NCBI RefSeq assembly: GCF_025273675.1
Contig: NZ_CP045809.1
Span: 930,001-994,000 of the forward strand
Source: Gordonia pseudamarae
GTDB lineage: Bacteria > Actinomycetota > Actinomycetes > Mycobacteriales > Mycobacteriaceae
DNA: 64,000 nucleotides
Reading direction: 5' to 3'
Below the pieces are notes generated by a model that was not told where the DNA came from, did not search any database, and saw only the letters and a list, made by a program, of their open reading frames with translations. Positions 9,822 to 18,894 of the stretch are shown here, piece after piece (within the stretch, counting starts at the first letter, position 1; each line of letters starts with the position of its first letter). Both the position numbers and the translations under genes were made by a program.

Positions 9822-10904
9822 ATGAAAAAGATTCTGGTCATGACGCTGGAACAAGGAACCAACTACGGAGGGATTCTCCAGGCATACGCATTGCAGAAGG
9901 TGCTCGTCGATCTGGGCCATGAGCCCGAGACCAGCTGTAGCGCAGGCGTATTACATCGCCGGTTGATCAAGGCGATACCGGCTTCGAAATGGTTGTACGC
10001 CAAGATGACCGGCAATGTCCGAATCAACAATCGGGCCGCCGCAACATATACCGGGAAATTTGTTTCGGAGAAGATGACCACGGTGACGTTCGCCGAGGCC
10101 AAGAGGCGGGTCCGCGCAGGCCATTACGACGCGTGCGTGGTCGGCAGTGATCAGGTGTGGCGCAGCGCCTATGCTCATGTGCCGCACTATCTGCTGAGTT
10201 TCGTTCCGCCCGAGGTGCCACGGATCTCGTATGCGGCGTCGTTCGGGCGAGAAGGCCTCGACGAGTACCGGAGCGGTCTCGTCGTGAGATCGAGGACGCT
10301 GGCCCGCCGCTTCTCCGCGATCTCGGTTCGCGAGGACAGCGGGGTGCAGGTGGTGCGCTCGTACTGGGGTCTGCCCGCCGAACATCATGTCGACCCGACG
10401 ATGCTTCTCGACGCGCGGCACTACGCGGCACTGGTGGCCGCCGACGACTCGGTCCCCGAAGGCTCTGCCGGCGAACTGTTCTCCTATATTCTCGATGCCA
10501 ACCCGGACACACGCCGGATCATCGAGGCCGTCGCGGCGCGCACCGGTCTCACACCGTTCACCGTCATCGACGCGGACGGGAACAACGGCCGTCCGATGCC
10601 CTCGGTGACGCGGTGGATCAAGGGTTTCATCGACGCCCGGTTCGTGGTGACCGACTCCTTCCACGGCACTGTCTTCGCCATCATCTTCAACAGGCCGTTC
10701 ATCGCCGTGGGCAACCGGGAGCGCGGCGTGGCCAGGTTCGGGTCGCTGCTGCGCACAGTCGGACTCGGTGACCGGCTGGTCGCGACCATCGACGATGTGA
10801 CCGATGGCCTCATCGTCGGGCACATCGACTGGGCCGCGGTCAACCGGACGATCGCCGACGAACGGGAGTCCGCGCGCGAATACCTGCGCAGGAACCTGAA
10901 CTGA
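9822..10904 (+). CDS. Polysaccharide pyruvyl transferase family protein
   Basis: 360 residues. N-terminal MTLEQGTNYGGILQAYALQ is the typical opening of the PF04230 family (family of CsaB/WcaK-type enzymes that put pyruvate ketals on cell-surface glycans). CVVGSDQVWR, VREDSG, DPTMLLD and TDSFHGTVFAIIFNRPF are further family hallmarks. Start ATG 9822 has AGGTGAG just upstream. Its first 300 bases are visibly richer in A and T than the neighbours, which may indicate acquisition. No glycosyltransferase or other cell-wall gene is adjacent, so the acceptor is unknown. Some family members do not transfer pyruvate, so the activity is not certain. Confidence 0.85.
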   Translation: MKKILVMTLEQGTNYGGILQAYALQKVLVDLGHEPETSCSAGVLHRRLIKAIPASKWLYAKMTGNVRINNRAAATYTGKFVSEKMTTVTFAEAKRRVRAGHYDACVVGSDQVWRSAYAHVPHYLLSFVPPEVPRISYAASFGREGLDEYRSGLVVRSRTLARRFSAISVREDSGVQVVRSYWGLPAEHHVDPTMLLDARHYAALVAADDSVPEGSAGELFSYILDANPDTRRIIEAVAARTGLTPFTVIDADGNNGRPMPSVTRWIKGFIDARFVVTDSFHGTVFAIIFNRPFIAVGNRERGVARFGSLLRTVGLGDRLVATIDDVTDGLIVGHIDWAAVNRTIADERESAREYLRRNLN

Positions 10905-10976
10905 TCGGGTCTGTGGTGCTTGAGCACCCCTGGGCTCCCGAGCACCTCCGGCGTTGCGGATACCGATGCGCGGCGG

Positions 10977-11834
10977 TCAGTCCGGGCGGGAGAATCGGGC
11001 GACGAGGCGTTCGGGGTCGTCAGTGGTGATCTGATCGGCCCGGAGCGCGAGCAGCCGGTTGATGGTGCGCCGGGAGAACAGGTTGACCCGGCGCACGGTG
11101 TAGGCGTCGACGGTGCGACCGGCGCCGTGGAAGGCGCCGATGATGTCGTAGCCCCGGTCATCGGCGCGCAGCACCAGTTTCTTGTCGAGATAGATCATCT
11201 CCGCATTGGGGGACGCGGCGGCGGCGTCGTCGACGAATCGGCCGAAGTCGCCTGAGTCGAGTACCCGCGAGACGGCACCGCCGTGGCAGGGGTCGTAGCC
11301 GATGCGGATTCCCGGTGCGGCGGCGGTGAGTTCGCGCACCGCCACTGCGTCCCCGCACGAGAGGATCAGGTGCCCGGCGATGGGGGCGACAGCATCGGCG
11401 AAGGTCCGTAGCGCTCTGTCGTCGAGGGCGTCGGCGGATTCCTTGAAGTCCAGTTGCAGCAGCGCGTCGGCGTGAACGGTGCCCCCGCGCAGGGTGTCGG
11501 CGAGATCCTCCAGCAGCAGCACGGGTTCGTCGATGCGCCGACGCCGGTTGTCCACCAGCGACATGGCGCGCAACTGGTCGGCGCCCAGCGACCGGACGTG
11601 CCCGGACCCGGTGGTGGCACGGGTCACGTCCAGGTCGTGCAACACCGCGAAACCACGGTCGGCGTGTACGACGAGGTCGATCTCCACACTTGCCCCGACC
11701 GCCATACCCTCCCGGATCCGGGTGCTGGTGAAGACCGGGTCGGCGGCCCGGCGACGAGCGCGGTGCCACTTGATCCGGGTAGTGTGGCCGTCCCGGACCA
11801 CGGCTGTCGGAGCAGTGGTGATCGGCGCGTTCAC
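10977..11834 (-). CDS. Glycerophosphodiester phosphodiesterase family protein
   Basis: 285 residues if read from GTG 11834. GDPD signature residues are present: KWHRARR (HR pair), EIDLVVHADRGFAVLHD (glutamate, aspartate and HD), and QLDFKES with the active-site lysine. The family hydrolyses glycerophosphodiesters to glycerol-3-phosphate and an alcohol. The start is chosen because TACGCT, a -10 box, ends exactly seven bases before this GTG; an in-frame ATG at 11891 would add 19 residues. No signal peptide is seen, so it is probably cytoplasmic. Overall the match is divergent and the substrate is open. Confidence 0.8.
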   Translation of the reverse strand: MNAPITTAPTAVVRDGHTTRIKWHRARRRAADPVFTSTRIREGMAVGASVEIDLVVHADRGFAVLHDLDVTRATTGSGHVRSLGADQLRAMSLVDNRRRRIDEPVLLLEDLADTLRGGTVHADALLQLDFKESADALDDRALRTFADAVAPIAGHLILSCGDAVAVRELTAAAPGIRIGYDPCHGGAVSRVLDSGDFGRFVDDAAAASPNAEMIYLDKKLVLRADDRGYDIIGAFHGAGRTVDAYTVRRVNLFSRRTINRLLALRADQITTDDPERLVARFSRPD

Positions 11835-11841
11835 CTGTGCC

Positions 11842-11847
11842 AGCGTA
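11842..11847 (-). promoter_or_regulatory. Leaderless -10 box of the GDPD gene
   Basis: Reverse strand TACGCT (TANNNT), then seven bases, then GTG at 11834. Same geometry as for purL and the FadR gene at 18895. No ribosome-binding site is present. Confidence 0.5.
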
Positions 11848-11915
11848 GCCGTGCGCGCTCGGGTCCGGAGTGCGCACGGCCCGGTGTTCACCGCGACGTG
11901 TTCACCGCGTCGGGT

Positions 11916-12713
11916 TCACCGTGATGGCAGACCGCGTTCGGTGAGCTGATCGCGCAGCTTGTCCCGGCCGTGTAGTGATTCGACCGTGCCCAGACGGGTC
12001 AGTACGCGGCCGCTCCAGGTGCCGTCGAGGCCGTATCGCCTGTTGTAGTCGGCCAGCAACTCGTCGTAACCGGCGATGCGGGCGTCGGCGGCGTCGGCGT
12101 CGTACCGTTCGTGGTGCAGCACCGCCTCCTGCGGCAGCCGCGGCTTGATACCGGCGTTCTCCGTCGGATCCGGAACTCCGACGGCCAGGCCGAAGGTGGC
12201 GATGGTATGGGGTGGCAGGCCCAGTTCGTCGGCCACTTCCAGCGGCTTGTTGCGGAGTGCTCCCACGAAAACCACACCCAGGCCCAGGGATTCGGCGGCG
12301 ACCACGGCGTTCTGGGCGGCCAGGGCGGTGTCGACGAAACCTATGATGGTGGTTTCCAGGTAGTCCGCACCGTCGAGGGGGGCGTTCTCGCGTTCGGCGA
12401 TGCGCCGGGCCCGGCCGAGGTCGGCCACCCACACCAGGAACAGTCCGGCCTCGTTGATGAACTGCTGGTTGTTGGCCAGCGCCGCCAGCCGGGCCTTCCG
12501 CTGCGGGTCGCGCACAGCGATGACGCTCCACGGCTGCAGATTCGACGATGTCGACGCGGACTGTGCGGCCGCGACGATCGCCCGCAGTCGGGCGTCGTCG
12601 ACGGGGGCGTCGAGGAACTTGCGCACCGAGCGGTGCGCAAGCTGAGCGGCGATGATGTCGCTGCTCGTGGTGAGAGTCAATGCGGCGTCGGCGTACCGGG
12701 CGGCGATGGTCAT
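11916..12713 (-). CDS. Nitroreductase family NAD(P)H-dependent flavin oxidoreductase
   Basis: 265 residues, FRP/NfsA-like. HRSVRKF near residue 29 and SASTSSNLQPWSVIAV are FMN-binding signatures; GLGVVFVGALRN and an FGLAVG-containing segment match the same family. Such enzymes reduce nitro groups, quinones or flavins. ATG 12713 has AGGAG seven bases upstream; the GTG at 12719 is too close to that site. It is the last gene of a minus-strand run behind two flavin monooxygenases and a TauD-type dioxygenase, so it may supply reduced FMN to the luciferase-like enzymes (inference). Confidence 0.9.
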   Translation of the reverse strand: MTIAARYADAALTLTTSSDIIAAQLAHRSVRKFLDAPVDDARLRAIVAAAQSASTSSNLQPWSVIAVRDPQRKARLAALANNQQFINEAGLFLVWVADLGRARRIAERENAPLDGADYLETTIIGFVDTALAAQNAVVAAESLGLGVVFVGALRNKPLEVADELGLPPHTIATFGLAVGVPDPTENAGIKPRLPQEAVLHHERYDADAADARIAGYDELLADYNRRYGLDGTWSGRVLTRLGTVESLHGRDKLRDQLTERGLPSR

Positions 12714-12765
12714 GATCACGCTCCTGGAATCATTGTGGTGATCGTCGGTCGAGGTGGCAGAAGCC

Positions 12766-12809
12766 GCCGGCGGACGGCCTTGCAGGGTTCCGCAGGGCCG
12801 TCCGCCGGC
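12766..12809. repeat. 14-bp perfect inverted repeat in the aldo/keto reductase remnant gap
   Basis: 12766-12779 pairs with 12796-12809 around a 16-nt loop (GCCGGCGGACGGCC and its complement). Could act as a hairpin terminator or be a scar of the deletion that removed the aldo/keto reductase gene body. Confidence 0.55.
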
Positions 12810-12879
12810 GCTCCAGCGGCGATCGGATGCACCGCATGCGCCCGGCGCGGGGTTCCGGTCCCGGCTCCGACAGGCCGAT

Positions 12880-12933
12880 GGCCGAGACCTCCGGTCCGTC
12901 GGTGCCGAGTCTGCGGCGTTGTGTGATCGTCAT
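12880..12933 (-). pseudogene. N-terminal stump of an aldo/keto reductase gene
   Basis: From ATG 12933 the reverse strand encodes about 18 residues, RRRLGTDGPEVSAIGLS, which is the normal N-terminus of a bacterial aldo/keto reductase, and then similarity stops. GAGGAG lies six bases before this ATG, so the translation start is intact. The frame then runs through unrelated sequence to about 12730. The body of the gene, normally about 320 codons, is missing. It sits between the TauD-type gene and the nitroreductase, in the same direction, as a decayed operon member. Confidence 0.65.
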
Positions 12934-12959
12934 CCGGCTCCTCTGGAGTGGGGTCGGTG

Positions 12960-13898
12960 TCAGGCGCCCAGAAACTGTTCGCCGGAGACGAGTTCGGATT
13001 CGCGGCCGTCGACGCCGCGCGGCACGTCGCCTTCGAGCGTGACACGGTAGAGCACCCGGTCGTGTCCGAGGTGGCCGGCGTCGGCGATGGCCAGGTGGGC
13101 GGTGGCGCGGTTATCCCAGAACGCGACACTGCCGGGGGCCCAACGGAACCGGACGGTGTACTCGGTACGGGTGGCCTCGCGCCACAACAGCTTCAGGATC
13201 TCCTCACTCTGCTCCGGGGAGAAGCCGCGGATCTCGCGCGGGCCGCGGGTGAATCCGGGACTGACGAACAGGGCCCGCTCGCCGGTTTCCGGGTGCACCC
13301 GGACCGCCGGGTGGTAGGCGACGAGGTTGGCTTCGGCGATCTTGCGGGCCCGTTGGCTGCCCTCGGCCGCGCGGGCCGCGAACTGGTGCCGGATGTCGAT
13401 CCGGTCGGCGAGCTCGCGCAGTTCCTTGGGCAGACCCTCGTATGCGGCGACGAGGTTGGTCCACGCGGTGTCACCGCCGTAGGGCGGCAGGATGTCGGAC
13501 CGCAGGATCGACGCGGCGGGCGGGTTGACCAGCGCGGTCACATCGGTGTGCCAGCTGTGGTCGTAGGAGGTCCGCGTGCGGCCCAGGTTCTGGGTGTAGC
13601 GGCGGCTGTCGATCGGCAGGATCTCCGGGAAGCCCTCCGGCGGGTTCTCCTCATGCGGGTGGGCGGGTGTGACCTTGCCGAACCGGCGTGCGAACGTGAC
13701 CTGTTCGGCGTGTCCGATCTGCTGATCGCGGAAGAAGATCACCTTGTAGCGGTGCAGGGCGTCGCGGATCTCCTTGACCGTGTTCTGGTCCAGGTCGTCG
13801 CGCAGGTCGACGCCGCCGATCTCGGCGCCGATGTACCCCGCCGACGGTGCGATCTCCAGTGTTCCGGTGCGGGCGGGTGCTTCGTGTACTGCGGTCAT
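12960..13898 (-). CDS. TauD/TfdA-family Fe(II)/2-oxoglutarate-dependent dioxygenase
   Basis: 312 residues, standard length. Iron ligands are in SWHTDVTALVNPP (HxD) and near the C-terminus in FWDNRATAHLAIADAG; the arginine that binds 2-oxoglutarate is in RVLYRVTLEGD. Relatives oxidise taurine, alkyl sulfates or 2,4-D. ATG 13898 has AAGGA upstream. Downstream of two LLM flavin monooxygenases, a combination often seen in sulfonate or sulfate-ester scavenging, so taurine or an alkyl sulfate is a reasonable guess only. Confidence 0.92.
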   Translation of the reverse strand: MTAVHEAPARTGTLEIAPSAGYIGAEIGGVDLRDDLDQNTVKEIRDALHRYKVIFFRDQQIGHAEQVTFARRFGKVTPAHPHEENPPEGFPEILPIDSRRYTQNLGRTRTSYDHSWHTDVTALVNPPAASILRSDILPPYGGDTAWTNLVAAYEGLPKELRELADRIDIRHQFAARAAEGSQRARKIAEANLVAYHPAVRVHPETGERALFVSPGFTRGPREIRGFSPEQSEEILKLLWREATRTEYTVRFRWAPGSVAFWDNRATAHLAIADAGHLGHDRVLYRVTLEGDVPRGVDGRESELVSGEQFLGA

Positions 13899-13966
13899 GG
13901 GCTGTGTCCTTATCTCTTGTTGTTCGGTTGAATCCCGTGCGGTCACATCGATTGTGGGAGTTCCGG

Positions 13967-15313
13967 TCACCCGGCCAGGGACGCCGCCGTGTCCGCCTCG
14001 GGCAGCGGTATGCCGAAACGTCCACGGAGCGTGGGGGCCTCGTATTCGTGGCGGAACAGGCCACGACGCCGCAAGATGGGCACCACCTCGTCGACGAAGA
14101 TCTCCAGGCCGTCGGGAAAGCGGTCGGGCATGAGGTTGAATCCATCCGCGGCGCCCGAGTTCCACCAGTGTCCGATGGTGTCGGCGACCTGCTCGGGCGA
14201 GCCGACGATCTTGCGGTGCCCGAACCCGCCGCCGAGCCGGCCCAGCAATCGCCGGACCGTCAGCTGCTCGTCGGCGGCGAGCCGGATGACCGATTCGCGG
14301 AACCCGAGGGAGCCGGTGAACAGGCTCGGGTCGACGGGGCCGTCGATCACGGACTTCGGCAGTGGCGCATCGAGGTCGATGGAGTTCAGGTCGATGCCGA
14401 GGGTGGCGGAGAAGCGTGCCGCCGCATGGCCGGACGGCGTCTGTGAGGCGGACTCCTCATCGCGTGCGCGGGCCTGTGCCTCGGTGCTGCCGATGACCGT
14501 GATCAGTCCCGGCAGGATCCGGACGTGTTCGGGGTTGCGCCCGGATCTGGTCGCCACCGACTTCACGTGCTGGTAGTGCGCGATGCCGGCCTGCAAGCTC
14601 AGTTCGGCGGAGAACACCGTGTGTGCCTGCCGCCCGGCGAGCTCGCGGCCCGCCGGCGATCCACCCGCCTGGACCAGCAGCGGCTGTCCCTGCGCCGACG
14701 GCGGAACGGGGAGTTGCCCTGCGATGGTGAAGAACTCGCCGTCGAACCGGGTGGCGGTCCCGGTGCGGGCCGAGGCCCACAGGTCGTTCACCGCGTCGAC
14801 GAACTCGGCGGCCCGGCGGTAGCGGGTGTTGCGGTCGGGGAGTTCGGTGAGACCGAAGTTTCCGGCGATGTCCTCGGCGTAGGTGGTCACCACATTCCAG
14901 GCCGCCCGCCCGCCCGACACGTAGTCGAGTGAGGCGATGCGGTACGCGAGTTCCCACGGGTCGTTGAACGTGGTCGACAGGGTGCCGATCAGTCCGATGT
15001 TGTCGGTGGCGGCGGCCACCGCACCCAGGATGGTGGTCGGTTCCAGCGCCCGCCCGGGTTTGTGGCGCGGATCCTCACGCAGGCCGGGGCCGTCGGCGAG
15101 GAAGAACGCGTCGAGCGTGCCGCGTTCGGCGATCCGTCCGACCTCGGCGAAGTACTCGGTGTCGACGAATGCCAGCGGGTGCAGGTCCGCCGAGCGCCAG
15201 GCGTCGTGGGTGATGCCCACGTCGAGGACGTTGACGTTGAGGATCACATGTCCGGGACGGCGGTCCGCGGAGCGGCTGCTGTCGGAACCGGTGGACGGGG
15301 AACGGTCAGGCAC
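13967..15313 (-). CDS. LLM-class flavin-dependent monooxygenase, NtaA/SnaA/DszA type
   Basis: 448 residues, usual length. LNVNVLDVGITHDAWR at the start, FFLADGPGLR, LEPTTILGAVAAATD, TLSTTFNDPWELAYR, SGGRAAWNVVTTY and PLLVQAGGSPAGRELAG are hallmarks of the nitrilotriacetate monooxygenase/DszA subgroup. These use FMNH2 from a separate reductase and O2. GTG start at 15313 overlaps the last 8 bases of the upstream gene, indicating translational coupling. Substrate unknown; an organosulfur compound fits the neighbourhood. Confidence 0.9.
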   Translation of the reverse strand: MPDRSPSTGSDSSRSADRRPGHVILNVNVLDVGITHDAWRSADLHPLAFVDTEYFAEVGRIAERGTLDAFFLADGPGLREDPRHKPGRALEPTTILGAVAAATDNIGLIGTLSTTFNDPWELAYRIASLDYVSGGRAAWNVVTTYAEDIAGNFGLTELPDRNTRYRRAAEFVDAVNDLWASARTGTATRFDGEFFTIAGQLPVPPSAQGQPLLVQAGGSPAGRELAGRQAHTVFSAELSLQAGIAHYQHVKSVATRSGRNPEHVRILPGLITVIGSTEAQARARDEESASQTPSGHAAARFSATLGIDLNSIDLDAPLPKSVIDGPVDPSLFTGSLGFRESVIRLAADEQLTVRRLLGRLGGGFGHRKIVGSPEQVADTIGHWWNSGAADGFNLMPDRFPDGLEIFVDEVVPILRRRGLFRHEYEAPTLRGRFGIPLPEADTAASLAG

Positions 15314-16193
15314 GGGACACCTCCGGGCTGGTTGCGGTGGGGAAGACGGACCGGCCGACCGGGCGCGGATCGGGGAGTGCCAGACCCAGGGCCGCCCGCA
15401 GGGATACCGGTTCGGTTGTGTGTTCGGCGATCGCGGGCAGGCCGGCGAGCAGTTCGTCGAGTTCGCTCGGCCGACCGGGCGGATGCACCACGATGCCGTC
15501 GCCGCCGGTGTTCACCGGTACCACGACGTCGGCGATTGCGGCCAGTTCTCGTGTAGTCGATTCGGTTGCCGCAGCGGCGGAGACGAACACCGGCGGCCAC
15601 ACCTGCGGGCTGGACGGCACCTGGAACGGGCCCGCGATGTCGTACGCGCCACGGTGATCGATCGCCACGATCCGGTCGGATTCGGCGAACACCCCGGTGT
15701 TCGGGTCGGCGATGATGGCGTCGGCGGGGTAGCTGCGCCACAGATCGCGGATCGCGGTCACCGCGTCGGCGGCCGCGACGCCCTGATCGGCCCGCGTCCA
15801 CGGGTTGCCGGCGGTGGCCGCATGGTCGGCGGCGGCGATCGCGAGCCCGGCGCGTCCCCCGGTGGCGTGATCGACCCCGGCCACCCGTCGGGCCAGGTTG
15901 TACGGATGATCGCGCCCGGCGGCGGCCGCGATCACCAGTCCGACCCGGTGGGTGTGGGCCGCGAGGGTGATGGCGGCGACGCTCGGGTCGAGGCCGGCCT
16001 CGACCCGGGAGCCGGCCGACGACTGCTCGAGCAGGTCGGAGCCCAGGATCACCGCGTGCGCCGCCGCATCCAGGCGGCGGCCCAGCAGGGCGACGCGGTC
16101 CCGAGGCCGGTCCGGGCCGAGGACCTGCGCCAACAGTGGCCGGGTGAGTGCGATCAGCACGATCGGTGGACCGGGGACAGGTGGTTCGGACAT
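15306..16193 (-). CDS. Luciferase-like (LLM) flavin oxidoreductase, second member
   Basis: 295 residues from ATG 16193. HAVILGSDLL, LDPSVAAITLAAHTHRVGLVIAAAAGRDHPYNLARR and VDHATGGRAGLAI are the core strands of LLM flavin proteins, but the protein is some 100-150 residues shorter than its neighbour. Ribosome site is weak (GGAC about 13 bases upstream), so the start could differ; the frame is open upstream to 16541. Overlaps the next gene by 8 bases and leads the operon. It could pair with the neighbour or act alone. Confidence 0.75.
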   Translation of the reverse strand: MSEPPVPGPPIVLIALTRPLLAQVLGPDRPRDRVALLGRRLDAAAHAVILGSDLLEQSSAGSRVEAGLDPSVAAITLAAHTHRVGLVIAAAAGRDHPYNLARRVAGVDHATGGRAGLAIAAADHAATAGNPWTRADQGVAAADAVTAIRDLWRSYPADAIIADPNTGVFAESDRIVAIDHRGAYDIAGPFQVPSSPQVWPPVFVSAAAATESTTRELAAIADVVVPVNTGGDGIVVHPPGRPSELDELLAGLPAIAEHTTEPVSLRAALGLALPDPRPVGRSVFPTATSPEVSRA

Positions 16194-16359
16194 GCGTTTG
16201 AGAATCGTCCGGACCACCGGGAAGAAACAGGTAAGCGCGCTACGTGATCGGAAAAGACGAGATGGCGGGTTCCCGGCCAGCGAGACATCGCCTCGACGTT
16301 CCGTTCGGCCGCTACATAGCGTGCGGCGCAACCAGGTGTGAAGGGCGAAAGGAAGATTC

Positions 16360-17814
16360 ATGACCGTGCAGGATGTGCTCGACGAGCTTCGCGACGTACC
16401 GGGGACGGGGGCGACCATTCCCGTGGTGAGCCCGGTGACCGAGGAACTCATCACCGAGTTCACCGATGCCGGACCGGATGCGGTGAACGCCGCGGTGGCC
16501 AGAGCCAAGGAGACCGCGGATTCGCGGGTGTGGGCGGGCAAGGCAGATTACGAGCGGGCCCGGGTGCTCTGGAAGGTCGCCGACCTGATCGAGGAGAACG
16601 CACCGCTGCTGGCCGAGTTGGAGTCGCTCAACACCGGTATCCCGTCGTTCCAGGCCGAGACCATCACCAAGGTCGGCGCCGAGTGGTTCCGCTACTACGC
16701 CGGCTGGTGCACCAAGGTGTCGGGTATCGCCCGCGACGTGAACACCGGCGGTCTGATGGGCATCGAGTCCCACATGCACGCCTACACGATGAAGGAGCCG
16801 TACGGTGTTGTGGGCCTGATCTTCCCGTGGAACGGACCGGTCTTCAACTACTGCGCCAAGCTCGCGCCCGCGCTGGCCGCCGGCTCCAGCACCGTGGTCA
16901 AGCCGGCCGAGGAGACGCCGCTGTCCGCGCTCGTGTTCGACCGCATCCTGCGCGAGGCCGGTATCCCCGACGGCGTGGTCAACATGGTCAACGGCTACGG
17001 CCATACCGTAGGTGCCCAGATCACCGCACACCCCGATGTGGAGAAGGTCGCGTTCACCGGTTCCACCGAGGTGGGCCGGGAGATCGTCAAAGCCTCCGCG
17101 GCGAGCAATCTCAACAAGGTCACCCTCGAACTCGGCGGCAAGTCGCCGGTGCTCATCTTCGATGACGCCGATCTGGAGAAGGCCATCATGATGGCCGGAA
17201 TCAGCTGCTTCCTGCATTCGGGTCAGGTGTGCATGCTCGGTTCCCGCATCTTCGCCCAGCGTGGCGTGTACGAGCAGGTCGTGGAGGGCGTCGCCAACAT
17301 CGCCAACACCGTCAAGCTCGGCGGACCCGACGAGGAGGGCGCGATGATCGCGCCGATCATCAGCCAGCGCCAGCTCGACCGGGTGATGGGTTACATCGAT
17401 CAGGGCCGTGCCGACGGCGTTGAATACGTCACCGGCGGACATCGGGTGGACCGCACCGGGTACTTCGTGCATCCCACCGTCGCCACCAACCTGGACTCCA
17501 CCAACCGCCTCTACCGCGAGGAGATCTTCGGCCCGGTGGTCACCATCCTCCCGTTCGACGACGAGGACGAGGCCGCGGCGCTGGCCAACGACAGCGACTA
17601 CGGTCTCGCCGGCACCATCTGGACCAAGGATGTCGGCCGTGCGCACCGGATGGCCAAGCGGCTGCAGGCCGGCACCGTCGGCATCAACTGCCAGCTGCAG
17701 TTCGATCATTCGATGCCGTTCGGCGGTTACAAGCAGTCCGGTTGGGGCCATGAGGCCGGCCAGGAAGGCATCGAGATCTACCTCAAGCAGAAGACCATCT
17801 GGGCGCAGATGTAG
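16360..17814 (+). CDS. Aldehyde dehydrogenase (NAD(P)+-dependent, ALDH superfamily)
   Basis: 484 residues, full length. Cofactor segment [32 protein letters not shown], catalytic glutamate in LELGGKSP, and nucleophile Cys291 in HSGQVCMLG are present. Oxidises an aldehyde to the acid. AAAGGAAG is six bases upstream of ATG 16360. First gene of the plus-strand block; only 2 bp separate it from the next gene. TACATAG near 16313 may be its -10 box, divergent from the LLM operon. Confidence 0.95.
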   Translation: MTVQDVLDELRDVPGTGATIPVVSPVTEELITEFTDAGPDAVNAAVARAKETADSRVWAGKADYERARVLWKVADLIEENAPLLAELESLNTGIPSFQAETITKVGAEWFRYYAGWCTKVSGIARDVNTGGLMGIESHMHAYTMKEPYGVVGLIFPWNGPVFNYCAKLAPALAAGSSTVVKPAEETPLSALVFDRILREAGIPDGVVNMVNGYGHTVGAQITAHPDVEKVAFTGSTEVGREIVKASAASNLNKVTLELGGKSPVLIFDDADLEKAIMMAGISCFLHSGQVCMLGSRIFAQRGVYEQVVEGVANIANTVKLGGPDEEGAMIAPIISQRQLDRVMGYIDQGRADGVEYVTGGHRVDRTGYFVHPTVATNLDSTNRLYREEIFGPVVTILPFDDEDEAAALANDSDYGLAGTIWTKDVGRAHRMAKRLQAGTVGINCQLQFDHSMPFGGYKQSGWGHEAGQEGIEIYLKQKTIWAQM

Positions 17815-17816
17815 CG

Positions 17817-18872
17817 ATGGACTTCGCACTCAGCACAGAGCAACTCGATCTCGCCGACGCCGAGCGGGCGTGGCTGGCCAAACACGATCCGATCCTGCAC
17901 CGGCGGGCGAGTATCGACGACGGCCCGGCCCGGATTCCCGCCGACGCCCGTAAACATGTCGTGGAGTCGGGACTGGCGGGTCTGCTCACCGAGGCCGCCG
18001 GCGGAACCAATGTCGACCTGCTCGTGCTCGCCGAAGAGCACGGGCGGGCGGGCAGCGCGGTTCCGCTCGCGGAGATAGCCATCGCCGCAGCGGTTCTGGA
18101 ACGGATCGGGCATCCGGCGGCCGCCGAGGCGGGCGCCGGCGAAGTGATCGTCATCCCCGTCGCGTCCGCGGGCTCCCTCGACGTGCGGGTGGCCGGAGAT
18201 ACCTTGCAGATCTCCGGAACAACAACGCCGGCAACAGGTCTGGTCGACGCCGACCATGTCCTGCTGCTGGCCGAGACCGATGACGGCCGCGAGGTCGCGG
18301 CCGTCATCGGTGCCGGGGACGTGTCGGTCTCGGTGGCCGACACACTCGATCTGCTGCGGTCCTGGGCCAAGGTCGATGTCGACCTGACGCTCGGGATATG
18401 GCAGTGGTCGTTCGTCCCGGCCGGCACCACCCGTGCGGTGAACGACCAGATCGCGACCTTCCGGGCGGTCGACGCACTCGGCTGCGCCGACCGATTGTTG
18501 CGTATGACCGTCGAATACGCTGGGCAGCGCACCCAATTCGGTTCTGCCATCGGTTCTTTCCAGGCGGTAAAACATCACCTGGCGAATATGGCCGTGGCGG
18601 TGGAGGCCTCGCGGGCGACACTGTGGGCCGCGGCGCTGGCCCTGGATGAGCCGGCCGGGCCGGCGCGGACGCGGGCGGTGTCCTCGGCGGTGGCGTTCGC
18701 CTGCCGCAGCGCGGCCGACGTGGGGCAGCTCGCACTGCAGGTGCACGGTGGGATCGGATTCACCTGGGAACACGACGTGCACCTGCTGATCCGGCGTATC
18801 AAGGTCGATGAACTGCTCGACGGTTCGGTCGGTGAGCATCGCCGGCGCGTCGTGCGGGCGGCCACCGGGTAG
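17817..18872 (+). CDS. Short acyl-CoA dehydrogenase-like protein (possible beta subunit of a heteromeric ACAD)
   Basis: 351 residues. The C-terminal four-helix domain is clear: RTQFGSAIGSFQAVKHHLANM and LQVHGGIGFTWEHDVHLLIRR. The N-terminal and middle regions are short and poorly conserved, and the usual FAD-site motif with SEPGAGSD is missing. This profile fits the non-canonical partner of alpha2beta2 steroid acyl-CoA dehydrogenases such as FadE26-FadE27 and FadE28-FadE29. Likely needs a partner, perhaps the enzyme encoded at 21503. Start 2 bp after the aldehyde dehydrogenase stop. Confidence 0.85.
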   Translation: MDFALSTEQLDLADAERAWLAKHDPILHRRASIDDGPARIPADARKHVVESGLAGLLTEAAGGTNVDLLVLAEEHGRAGSAVPLAEIAIAAAVLERIGHPAAAEAGAGEVIVIPVASAGSLDVRVAGDTLQISGTTTPATGLVDADHVLLLAETDDGREVAAVIGAGDVSVSVADTLDLLRSWAKVDVDLTLGIWQWSFVPAGTTRAVNDQIATFRAVDALGCADRLLRMTVEYAGQRTQFGSAIGSFQAVKHHLANMAVAVEASRATLWAAALALDEPAGPARTRAVSSAVAFACRSAADVGQLALQVHGGIGFTWEHDVHLLIRRIKVDELLDGSVGEHRRRVVRAATG

Positions 18873-18881
18873 CGCGGCCGC

Positions 18882-18887
18882 TATCAT
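18882..18887 (+). promoter_or_regulatory. Leaderless -10 box of the first FadR-type gene
   Basis: TATCAT, seven bases, then GTG at 18895; no Shine-Dalgarno sequence. It lies just behind the stop of the acyl-CoA dehydrogenase-like gene at 18872, giving the regulator its own promoter. Confidence 0.6.
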
Positions 18888-18894
18888 CGCCCGT

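Noticed and set aside
10915..10928. Hairpin between pyruvyl transferase and GDPD genes as terminator
   Set aside because: Six-base stem with a 2-nt loop and no T run; not convincing.
12730..12880. Full 67-residue protein from ATG 12933
   Set aside because: Only the first 18 residues resemble a known family; the rest is arginine- and proline-rich junk typical of out-of-frame GC-rich DNA.
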